Source of the DNA: Pseudoscleropodium purum
Lineage: Eukaryota > Streptophyta > Bryopsida > Hypnales > Brachytheciaceae
Direction of reading: 5' to 3'
Assembly (NCBI GenBank): GCA_963969395.1
Contig: OZ017795.1
Location: forward strand, 620,001 to 684,000
Length of the DNA: 64,000 nt
The notes under the pieces are model-generated. The model saw nothing but the letters and a program-made list of their open reading frames with translations. It was not told where the DNA came from and made no database searches. Positions 26,495 to 37,100 of this stretch are shown here, piece after piece. The position numbers and the translations under genes are program-made. Position 1 is the first letter of the stretch. The number at the start of each line of letters is the position of its first letter.

Positions 26495-27600
26495 CGTGGA
26501 CGTTCCACTCAAAACTCGGTAATTATATATCCCCGCTGAACCACTCTATCCAATTCCACCCCTGCCCAACAATTAAGCGCTTGCGATCCGCTTGTGAAAA
26601 ACGTAGCAAAGCCGCCCGACCCTTGCAACGCAATCAGTCTCTCTCCACAGAACCAACCACGTGAATGTGCTGAAGGCTCCCTCCTTAAATTGGACGCTTC
26701 GGTCGAAACTGAATTGTCGGCAAATTTGTATGTGATGTATACACCAACTCAGAGTCACAATAAGATCAAAACCCTAGCTACTCCGAGATCTCTTCTTGAG
26801 TGAGCTCCAAATCCCCTGTTCGCTCCTGCGCAAATCGACTGAAACCCACCAAACCCACCAAGCTACGCATTCAACATGATCCGATCCTGCCTATACCCAA
26901 CTAACCAATCTCGTCCGCCAATTCCGATCGACAGTACGTCACGCGCGGGCAGATTGAAGCGGCGATGCTGATCGTCGAATACAAAAACTCACTCAACCTT
27001 AGAGCAGAAACTACCAACCCCCAGAGAGCTGAAGACGGCACAGAGCTGACGCAAAGTCACTGCTGCGCGGTGGACAATCGTGTAGGTGTGCACCCTTGCA
27101 ACCAGCGAGTGATATATTTATGCAAAATACTGGCTTTACTGTACTGAAGGAAGGAAGGAAGGAAGGTCCCTCGAGAACTGAAGCGCGATCGGGTGGTTGC
27201 CGCGGGTGGCTTGCAGATTCAAGGAGGAAGCGGAGACTGACTGACAGGAAGCGCCCAGAGCACGCCCCCTGCAGAATGCAATGCAACGCTACGCCACGCT
27301 AAGCCACGCCACGCCAATTGCGAAACCTTGGCTGGCGCGTTGCAGCCGTCGGTTCTGACCACCATCGCCCCGTTGGAGGTCGAGCCATCCAATGGTCTCG
27401 CGCGGAAAGATTCCGGCAGCTCACGTGGACGGCCGTGGAGGTCAAGGCAAGGTCTGTCTGCAGCGTGTTCCCCCCTGGAAAGGAAGGACGGCCAGGGAGG
27501 ATTGACCCCTCTATTGCCCCGTGTTTTACCTTTGTAGAAATCACCGGAATATTTTATTAGCCACATGATAATATTTTCAAATTGTGAATTCATATTTGCA
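26495..27600 (-). promoter_or_regulatory. Promoter/leader region of the zinc-finger gene with a GGAA microsatellite
   Basis: This GC-rich region lies upstream of the minus-strand zinc-finger gene. A telo-box-like AAAACCCTAG is at about 26768-26777, and a (GGAA)5 microsatellite is at 27147-27167. Around 27285-27318 there is a run of CACGC-type short repeats. The overlapping frames on both strands (for example 27096-27302 and 27219-27698) have no family resemblance and look like GC-rich noise. Confidence 0.45.
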
Positions 27601-28430
27601 ATTAAAGACCTTGGATTAATTGTGGGATATGATGAAATATAAAATTTAAGCAGCACAAAATAAGGGGCAATTTTGACATTTACCCTCTGGTAGGTCAATA
27701 GAGCAAGGCTTTTATTTTGGGCGAAATTTCACGAGACTGTTAGAAATTTGACCTCTCTGGCTTCATCCTTCCAAGAACTGGCTTTTGGAATGAAGGCAGG
27801 AGGGGACATTGGTCCAAAAAAAAAGTCCTAAATAGAGGGGTCAATCCTCCTTGGCCATGGAAAAGATGAGCTGATGGTGATGACTTATTTTAAGCCTCTT
27901 GGCCCATCACTCTATTTGTTGCCATTTTGCAATTAGATATAGGAATGAAAAAATTTTGACTTATTTTTTAGAGCATAATCATATGTCTAATACAAGTCAT
28001 AAAACGTTTAAATTTTGTGGGGAAATTGAAGTTTGAAATAAATGTGGATTTTTCTATGAAGAAAATAAAGAAAATTTACATCAAATACAAAAGATACTAA
28101 AAGAATGTCAAAAAAAATTCAACATAGCCATGTATGGAGTATATAATAGTGTACAGCACAACATCATGGCCTAAACCAAACTTATTGTGTCACTCTAAAA
28201 TTAAAAAATCAAGAGACTTCGGTTATAGGCCCAAAGTTCCTATTGCTATAAAATATTGGAATTTAAGAATTTTTCAAAATCTCTAATTAGAGTAGATAAT
28301 AAACTTGATAAACTTCATTTCATCAAGAAAGCTCAAATTCAAAAAATACTATTTTTATAGCTAAAATTCGCATCAAGAGTTAATAGCAAGAAATGGCCAA
28401 AAGACACTATAATTCTACAAGGGGATTTGT

Positions 28431-29346
28431 GGATTAACCCTTAAAGGACCATTTGGGGGACAAGTTAGATTTGGGGGAGGTACCTATAGTCTCATTTTTT
28501 GTCATGATTTTTTGAAACTTTTTTGTAGATAGAAAAACTAATTAGCTTCATAAGAATGTAAGTTTTTTGCAATTGGTGCCTAGGAACAAAAGTTATGTCC
28601 AAATAAGCTCAAAACAAGAGAAAGGGGCAACCAAAAAATAAATAAAAAAGTTGAAAAAATAAATATAAAACTCTCATAGATTATATTTTTGTTTATATGG
28701 AAAGATTTGATTCATTTCATTTGAATGAGTAATGTGATGATTATAATCAATCATGTTTTTTAGGCAATTAGAGCATTTTCTTAAAAAATAACTTATAGGA
28801 TTCACTCTTGAATGCAATTTTTATAATTTTTCAAAAAAAGAAGTTACATAAGGTTTATTTTTCTTGCTAGGACAATCTTACCATTGGAATTAATTCTTTT
28901 TAATTTCATCTCAAAGATACTAATAATTTAGATTTTCCTTCTATATCATACCTATTTCTATTTCATAACTTTTTTAAGAATAAAAATTAACTTTTTTTGA
29001 ATTTTTTACCTAGACTCTCAAGTCAATGTCCCACCATAAAGATTTAAAATTCAAAACTCTATAGTGCAAAAAAATTTCAATTAAAAAGGTTCAAAGTCAA
29101 ATAATCTAGTCCCACAATGAGCAAAAAGAAACTTGTTTTCTTTATTTTCAACGTAAATATCTTGTAATCTCTACAGTCAAAATTTCTTGAAATTTATTTC
29201 GCACATTTTCACACTAGTGAAGAGTAAGATCTTACTATTGGATGTGTAAAGAAAAAATTTCCAATTTTCTTAATTCTTTGCAATAGAAATGGCAATTTTG
29301 AGTGTTTTTAGGCAAAAAAAGGCCTTGATCCTTTAAAGGATTAAAC
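28431..29346. mobile_element. Inverted-repeat-bounded segment, putative non-autonomous element 1
   Basis: The left end GGATTAACCCTTAAAGGACC (28431-28450) is an imperfect inverted match to the right end GATCCTTTAAAGGATTAA at about 29327-29344. The element is about 0.9 kb, AT-rich and has no open frame. No target duplication is obvious. The left end shares TTAACCCTTAAA with the next element, suggesting one family. Confidence 0.45.
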
Positions 29347-29521
29347 ATCTACTTCTTTAAAAAAGTTAGTAGTATCATAATGAGGGAATTTGAAATACTA
29401 AATGAAAATGTATTCAAGCAACTTCCAAGAAAAATATTAAAAAAAAATTGTGTTTTTTCCATTCCATAGTCTTAGGTGAAGTCAACCACCAGACACTTAG
29501 AATCTACAACATCATTCTAAA

Positions 29522-30183
29522 GTTAACCCTTAAATGCCCAAGGCTTGTTTTGAACTTCTTGGAATTTGCTCTAAATTGAACAAAATGCCAACATTTTGAT
29601 AAGTTGTATCAATTTTTTTTGGATTGTAACCATACAAATTCAAACTAGATGTATTAGACATCTCATAGGAAAAGAAACCACAACAATATCACTTATAGAG
29701 TGAAAGATTATAATGTTTGACCATGAGGGTGATAAAATTGCAAAAGTGATGTGAAGTCTTTCAATCCTCTTTTCACAAGTCAAATCTAAAAAGTTGGTGA
29801 CCAAAAAAATATGAGGTTAAAGGGCCTAGCATGTATGACCCCAATCAATTTATTACTTCTTAAAATCTACTCTATAATTTTTTTAAATGAATTATGAATG
29901 TGATTTTTTCTCCAAGATCTAGTGTATTTGAGGCTCAATTTTAAAAGCTCTCAACACTACAAGAAGTCAAGATTGCAATGGATACCCTTGTAGAAAATCT
30001 TGAATAGAAAAATCACTACCATTTATTTTCAAGATCGGATTTTTGATGCTAAAATTAGACTTCAAGAAGAACTTTCCAAAAATATAAACTACTAAAAATA
30101 GAAATTTGGTTAGATTTTATTTAACTTCAAAGTTTTGCAAACACCATATTTTGGTGCCTTGGGCATTTAGGAGTTAAGGTTAC
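29522..30183. mobile_element. Inverted-repeat-bounded segment, putative non-autonomous element 2
   Basis: The left end GTTAACCCTTAAATGCCCAA (29522 on) is mirrored by GCCTTGGGCATTTAGGAGTT and then AAGGTTA at about 30156-30182. This is an inverted repeat of about 22 bp with one small gap, bounding 0.66 kb of AT-rich non-coding DNA. The right end also matches the sequence at about 60284-60318, so it is a dispersed family terminus. Confidence 0.55.
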
Positions 30184-30393
30184 TTATAGTATGTTAAGAC
30201 TAGAGCATCTTCAATGCACTTCAATAAATGGCGTCCTTTTCATTGGTTTAGAATTAGAACTTAAAATTATTACAACTCAAAGGTGGTGTAGTAGCCAACC
30301 CCTTTCTGATCACCTCAATTTTTTTGGTTACGTAGGTTATTCTCTTTCCGTGCAAGAAGAGATGAGTAAGAATCACTTACAAGCAATTCCTAT

Positions 30394-30650
30394 TACAATT
30401 GGCGCATTATGATTTACTATAAAATTCTCAGTACTTCAACCATCCCTTGGTCAATTTTGCAACTGGCCTATGTTTGGCAATAGGAAGACCTATATAACTA
30501 GTATAGTTGAACAAAATCTTCAATTAACTAGAAATCATCCTTTTCTATTACTATGTGAATTACTAGCCTCTAAAATTGTAAAAGTCGTCATTGCAAGTCA
30601 AACTACTATAGAAGATCTTCCCTTTCTAAAAAGAAATTTTGAGGATGAAT
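30394..30650 (+). repeat. Dispersed repeat, copy B
   Basis: The core at about 30453-30521 is related to copy A at about 16287-16356. The frame here opens with MFGNRKTYITSIVEQN and runs about 60 codons. The shared NRK-Y motif in both copies suggests descent from a coding sequence. The family is not recognised. Confidence 0.55.
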
Positions 30651-31499
30651 AGTTGCACTTCTATCCTACACAGTTTGATTCCTTTTCATCCATTGGATAC
30701 GAAACATCCACCTCGACGTTCAAGGATTAAAAAAATTCATAGTACCCTGAAACGCCTAGGCCTATGGCCACTAGTTTCACATAGCATTGTTTGTTGCCAC
30801 TTTATATGTAGATGTGTATGAAATTTTTTTATTTTATTTTTTAGAGATGAAGCTACATGTTTTCTATACTTCATGAAAATTTTAAATTTTTTTGGAGAAT
30901 TTTTCTTTTTATGCAAATTCTTGAAGAAAAAGTGAAAAAAAAATCATATCAAATAAAAAATTATCTCAAAAAATATGAAAATTTCACCACATGTGTACAT
31001 TACAGTGAAAAACATCATGGTGTAAATTCAGTTTCTGTGTCATTATATAATTTTCATTTAATTCTCATTAAAAATACAATTGAAGTTCAAATTACAATAA
31101 AATATTCAATTTTACGAATTTTTCCAAAATTCTAATTGGAGTAGAAACTAGAGTAGAAGACCTTTCATTTCATTAGTTGGACTCAAACTCAAAAAAAGTC
31201 ATTTTCAAGGAGAAATTTCAGATTTACTCAATTTCCCAAAATACACTGAAATGGCAAATTTTGCCATCCGTTTTTTTTCATTACTTCTCAATTATATGAA
31301 AATAAACATCAAATAGACCAAAAACTCCATTGGACACTCTTTGTAACTCAACATACAAGGTCATTAAAAAAAGAATGGATGAAAAATCTACTGTTGAGGT
31401 CTTCTTATGACCACCTGAAATCATCCGGAAGCCACGAAATGACTCCCTGGGCGTTCCATGGTTAAGATGTTTTTTGAAAACTAAAAATTCAGCGCCCAC

Positions 31500-33498
31500 G
31501 CCACCAACGACGCGGCCCCGAGCTGACTCGCCTTTTGAAATTTGAACCTGTCAGTTCTCCGTTTCGAAATCGACCTCCGGACATCTGGAGCACCTCGAGT
31601 GTCGTCTTGTCTACCAAACTTCAAATTCAAGGGACCTGAGCAAACTAAGGACGTGCATCGATCGGTTTATGCCGCTAGCTGGTGCTGCTCCGATCCAGAT
31701 CCTTCATCTTTTCACAAACTATTTCACCAGCAGCTTGAATTTCAAATTTTGGCATGGCATGGCTCTCAAATGAGAAACAGGACTTCTGAGCCATGCCAGC
31801 TGATTCGTTTCTTCAAGGGCAGACGATCCCGTCCGAATTCTTATCAGGCCTACCCAAACTTTCGCTTCGAGTAGAGTCCGCTGTTGACGAGCGAGATTCG
31901 TTGCCCAAGGTTTGCGAGGGTTTAAGGGCCAAGGGAGCAGCGGCAGGAAGTGCTGGACTTCTCTTTATGCGCGCGAAGCAAATGAATTCAACCACCTCCC
32001 AATTCAAAAGGATTTCCAGTTTCGGTGCCGCAGATCCGCCGCATGTGCCTGAGTGTCCAAGTCCAGCACCTGCTCATTCCATGCAAACAGTACCTCGTCT
32101 TGCAAACCCGAAGCCTCTTTCCGCATCGAATTGCGAATCTCGAATCCTTAACTCGCTTCTCGCTCTGGCTCTGCGTCGTCCTCTGCCCCAGGTCTCAGGT
32201 CACGATGGTGGGGAGCTTTGCCACCCAAATTGAAGCTCAACGTAGGGGTTCGGTGCATGCGAAAACCCTCTACGATCAAGCACAAGCCAATTGCAAACGA
32301 CGAGCAACGCCACGACTACGTACTGCTGCTACGTCTTTCATCCTTGGAATTTGACCCCGACCCAAAAGCTGCTGAGCTCTTGGGGTAAGTTACTGCCACG
32401 TGCCGGAATCGACCGAAGAGGCATCAAATTTTCCCGAATTCCAAATGGTAGTGTGCAAATATTTGGAAGCGGAGAATCAGAACAGTTTGCCGGCAAGATT
32501 GTAGGGAGAGGCCCATGAAATGTGGGAGCCAAGCAAGTTTCCAAAACTTCCAGAAATCTAATTTGGACTTGAACGCTTGGGTTACTTTAGTTTGACAACA
32601 AGAGAGTTCTTTTTAAATGTAGTTTCTTCCTACTCACATGGAAGTGTAAGCATCATGGATCGACATGGAAGTCCTCCCTAAATACCCCGGAAACGACGAG
32701 CGAAAGGGTTGTCCGTCATCCGCTACGCCACTACACGAACGCACAACATGATCGCATGGGGCCAAGCTACCATAGCACATCCATGCAAGAGATGGCGCCA
32801 CAATTTCCACTCGCAACGCACGCCCCGCCTCGCCTCGTTCAGACTCGTGGGTCAGGATTAACTCAAAATAACTTGGACGGCAGTAATACATAAGTAAACG
32901 CTGCTGGAATGCACTCCTTGCAATACCAAAATGGACTCACATCATGGATGGCAGTCATCAAAGTCCAACTGACCATTCGTACTCCTTTGTAAGCCGTGGT
33001 GTATTCTTAAAATGTCCTAAGCACTGATCCAGATTTTTCAGTCAACTTTCCTTGAAAGCCAGATAAGAAGAAGGCGCATCTAACCCACTCTGTTTCATGC
33101 TTTTCAGAATCTAATCGAATTAGTTATGAAATTTTGAACTAGGACTTCAGGGGTGATCCGGAATCATCCCCACTATGAAATGGTCATTGGGGTTACATTG
33201 AAACTTCTAGTATCAATATGTACCCATTTGATAGAAGACACTTTTCGAGAAGGGTCAGTTTTAGCTCACTCTAGAAGTCAAATGAATACTGGGTGGTGAA
33301 AATTTCTTCATATGTACTTTCTACTTGTATTACTATAGTGTAAATTGATTTTGCATTGGGAGCAAGGAACCTACACAATCACAGTAAAGGGTGATCACTT
33401 ACTACGTGGGCATGTCCTTTAAACCAAATAAGATTTGCTTTCATCACCGTATACGGGAAATAAATGCTCCCAGTCGAAGATCTCCTGCTTCTAATTCG
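31500..33498. other. Mixed-composition intergenic region, no assigned gene
   Basis: Base composition rises to near 50% GC at 31500-32500 and an open frame runs 31793-32233. Its translation shows no domain, has no credible start context and resembles nothing known to me. The rest is ordinary spacer plus, at the right end, the presumed 3' UTR of the minus-strand oxygenase gene. It may hold a non-coding transcript or a decayed gene. Confidence 0.4.
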
Positions 33499-36208
33499 CT
33501 ATCTTCTCGTTTGGTGAGCACCAGCTCCATAATATTGCTTAGTGGTTTCTTTCGAAAATTCTGCAAATGTACATCCCTCCTTCCAGCGTGATGCCAACAG
33601 GGGAATGTGAGTCTCCAAGTGGGTGGCAATTCCTCCCGCTTCTAGCGCTCGTTCAGGCGGAATCCCAGGTGGTAGACACAGCCGTCTATCCCAAGCAGGC
33701 TGCAAGAATACTGCCATTGTTTCTCGACTTACATCTTCGGCTGCATTGGGTCGCATTACACAATGTGCTCTTGCGACGAGTTTTCCCACGGAGAGCAACT
33801 GAGCTGCCTCCCCTACTTGAACTATCAGGTAGTCTGACGGTACTACCAAAGACGTGGTCCGGCCATGACTGTCCATGACTAGTAAGGATGAGTGCTCATC
33901 TGGGGGTGCGCACTCTTGCACTCTAGAATTCATGCTAACAAAGTGAGGTGAAGAAAGCAGTTGCGAGTTTGGCAGTCGAGAATTCTCCTCCCTCTTAGCT
34001 TTAGCATTCTGACTGTTGCACGGTAGTGTAGGAGGGCAAGTGGAAATTTGATCTGCTAGTGCATGATTGGTCTCAAGGCGAACACCACTACCAAGTGCTT
34101 CATTCGCCGGACAGCAACCTCGTTGAATAATAACATCTGCCTCTGACGGAATAATTCGTGTAGGTTTAAGGAAGAGAGGTGATGTAAGAATAGTGAAGAT
34201 GCCATAGTCGCAGTGCCACTGTTGCCACCGAGTAGACACGGAGCCTCCAGAATCAATGGCCAGCTTCGAAGTCCCTGTTTTTCTCCCTCCATTAGCAGAC
34301 TTCTGCAAGCACATGAATGCAAGAAATATTAGGACTTGCCAGCCTTATCATTGCCTTAAACCGACTGGAAACACTATCAGTAAACAATGTCCGTCACCAA
34401 CATAAATAATGCGAACGTACAGGAGAATTTAAGTCCTCAGGTTTCACGTTTCGAATTAGATGAACAATTCAAACTCAAGTAGACCACCTCTGAGACCAAA
34501 GACGTCGCCCACTTGAGTGTCAGAAATACAAAGTCTAATGTGGACATAATTTCAGTAATAATATAGCTTCAACATTTATTCAATAATTATGCAACTGAGT
34601 AAACAGAATATGTGAACCCATCCTTCCTCACATTCTGCTCCCGGTCTTTGTGCAGGTTATTGCGAAGGGAGGAAAGGGCTTCTTGTTCCTGAAGAGAGTG
34701 GTAATGGATGAGTCGTCCCTTTGCAGTGCCAGACTCCAGAATAGCTTGTTCAAGGCCTCCCTCACTGGCCACAATGTGACATCACCCAAAACTAATCAAT
34801 GTAGATAATTCTTCCTTGGGAACGTGAAAATGACCCAGCAGAATGCTGATGCCACGTAGTAAAAATTATCCAAAGACTGAACTAGGTTTTGTAATCCATA
34901 CACCTTTCATCTTCGAAGTGGATCACTATTTTATAGACCAACTCCAAATATAATCACCAACCACGAAAGTAAGGTCATCCACAATAGTTTGTTGAGCTCA
35001 CCACATACTCCTAGGAGATCGAGTGGCATCACACAGCCGAGCAACCAATAGCCCCACCTCTACCATGCACATGCCCAACTGCTTAAACAGGCTTCCAAGA
35101 TCACTAGAACTATGCCCATCTGAACTCCACTTGGCCTTCAGACAGCAATCATCAATTGAAGTCGACACAAATTTGTCGAACTCTGCGTCACATTACACTC
35201 AAGTATGCTCAAAATGTGAAGCTTACAAGCATGCTGATAAGCCCTGATATTGTAGCACCTAGGACATTATTGGTACTTGACAAGGAGTAACGAATTCGTT
35301 TGTAACCCTAGATGATACATATGGAATGTAAGATAAACGTCATGAATTCCATAAGATGGGCCGTCTGATCCATATGGCTACGTCACTCGAGAGATATAAT
35401 GCACACCTGAAAGACTTTCAAAGCGAAGTTGCGCTGCAAACGAAGAAACTGGTCGACAAGGATCCTTCAATGGCACGTCCGTTCCTAACCCATGCTCCTG
35501 CAAAACACAATGTCATCAAAGGTGGCTGCTAACGATTCTTAGATTCTGATGATCTTGATTGAAATAACGAGAGCAAGGGACCCGGTTTGGCATTGCAACA
35601 GCTCAGATGACCTAAACCGACAGGGGTAGGCAATCATCACGTAGGACTGATTGAAGATATTGCAAGGCAACGTCATCGATTTTCCAAAGATTTTGAACAG
35701 GAGGATCACATGCTCTTCACCCTTCAGTCTTGAATTACCTTAGGCACACGTAGATTGATGAAAAGGAAAGCTTCACACATATGCATCTGAAGATGTAAAG
35801 TAATTTCCTGAGAATGCTTTTTAAATAACGCAGAACGTATCCTAAACCCTAAAAAACCCTAAAAATCCCCAAAGGCCCAAGAGAGGCCCGTTTCGCAATG
35901 TCGACAGAAGATGTTTGAGTTGGGTTCATTACCTTGAGAATCGTCGCACGTTCTGAATTCGGCATGAGGGCAAGCTGCTGGGCGAGGCGTAGCAGCCGGA
36001 TTCGCAGACTAGCATAGTTTTTCATTCCTCTTACAGCAACAAGGCCGGTCCCATTCGGTCCCATGGCCTCCTCGCACGCTTTTGCCACCTCCCAATCTGA
36101 TGACTCCCGAACCTCATCCGGCCTCGGCTCTCCCACCGACACCGAAGTGCTCTGTTGATCATATTTCCGCGCAATTCCCACAAGTTGGTCGTAGTCCAGT
36201 ACGAGCAT
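33499..36208 (-). CDS. 2-oxoglutarate/Fe(II)-dependent oxygenase superfamily protein
   Basis: Five minus-strand exons in continuous phase: 35933-36208, 35407-35497, 35002-35182, 34632-34764, 33499-34302, about 494 residues. The double-stranded beta-helix core is recognisable. WHCDYG supplies the HxD iron ligands (H257, D259), ARAHCV the distal His (about 407) and SRET the Arg (about 420) that would bind 2-oxoglutarate. Upstream, AMGPNGTGLVAVRGM, KQLGMCMVEVGLLVARLCDA and SGTAKGRLIHY match the conserved N-terminal half of a plant family annotated as clavaminate-synthase-like or 2OG oxygenases of unknown substrate. Between the HxD site and the QVGEAAQ strand lies a polar stretch of about 90 residues, probably a surface loop. 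The start is the first ATG (MLVLDYDQLVG); an in-frame TTG upstream is ignored. The gene sits in tandem, same strand, about 0.9 kb downstream of the RELCH-like gene. Confidence 0.85.
35838..35872. repeat. Short interstitial telomere-like tract
   Basis: CCTAAACCCTAAAAAACCCT followed by AAAAATCC, i.e. three degenerate copies of the plant telomere unit CCCTAAA, inside intron 1 of the minus-strand oxygenase gene near its donor. It is too short to be a telomere remnant with any confidence. Confidence 0.6.
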
Positions 36209-37100
36209 GGCGTTTGGCAGCTGATAGCCAAACCGATTTAACAAGTCCAACAAATAATCAAGGCAGTCGACAACACACAACCCGAGAGGTCCCCTTCTAA
36301 ATTATCCGAAGGGTGTGGAGCTGCCGCGGTCCCAGCCAAGCCAGTTCTTACACCAATCACCAGACCGAAGTCACCGACCTGAACTGGAGGATACTGACGC
36401 TTCAGTTCCGATTCTGGAGGATTAAAAATAGTGAAGGGGCTGTTCCGCACTTAATTGATTGCGTACTGAAGGGCAGGTACGGTGGTACAGATGAAGCGCA
36501 GGACGGCAGGAGGTAATCTTCGGTATGACCGTCCGAAATCCGTGACCATCTCGCAACTCGCCGGCGATGCTTTTTGGCATGAGTTTCAAAACTCAGAGTG
36601 AACGATAATAAAATTTACAAAAGATTTAAACGGGGCACGGCTTCGGGTACGTACTCAATGCTCGCTGAGGTTATATACATTTAAAAAATCTCTTCTGCAC
36701 AGTGACTTGATGGTCATTGTCCCACTGTCGGAGGAAGTGGACAAATCCACTACTCTCGATGACAATTCCTGGTGCTCGGAAAACCCAAAACCACACGCTA
36801 TATCAGTTCTTTACAGAAAACTGCCATGTAGGAGACCCGACGGTTCAGATCGCAGGCTGGGACCATTTGAAATGCTTCATTCAGAAGAAAATAGGAGACG
36901 TTTCACAACTTCTACCCAAGTTCTGCGAGTCAGAACTCTTCATTGAATGAAAATCGTTGATTGCATAAATTTGAGACAACTGTAACTGCAAGTGGAATTC
37001 CAAGAGGGGCTTTTTAATCAATAGACTACATCAAAATTGCATCCGTAAAAATAAGCACGCCTCTTGAGGAACAGAGTAAATCTTGGTAATAGACAAGATT
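36209..37100. other. Spacer between the oxygenase gene and the RELCH-like gene
   Basis: Contains the upstream region of the oxygenase gene and the 3' UTR of the RELCH-like gene, both on the minus strand. The open frames at 36238-36450 and 36707-36950 have no recognisable domains. Nothing else seen. Confidence 0.5.

Larger units (their letters stand above)
27601..31500. other. AT-rich repeat-bearing intergenic block
   Basis: About 3.9 kb of strongly AT-rich, low-complexity DNA with no credible gene. It contains two inverted-repeat-bounded segments (28431-29346 and 29522-30183) and a dispersed-repeat copy near 30394-30650. These are listed separately. The rest shows only short A/T tracts. Confidence 0.65.

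Noticed and set aside
31793..32233. 146-codon plus-strand open frame
   Set aside because: Starts in weak context, shows no domain or compositional coding signal, and neighbouring frames are equally open because of the local GC rise. I left it as unassigned sequence.
35838..35872. Telomere or chromosome-fusion remnant
   Set aside because: Only about three degenerate CCCTAAA-like units inside a gene intron; far too short to support a fusion scar.
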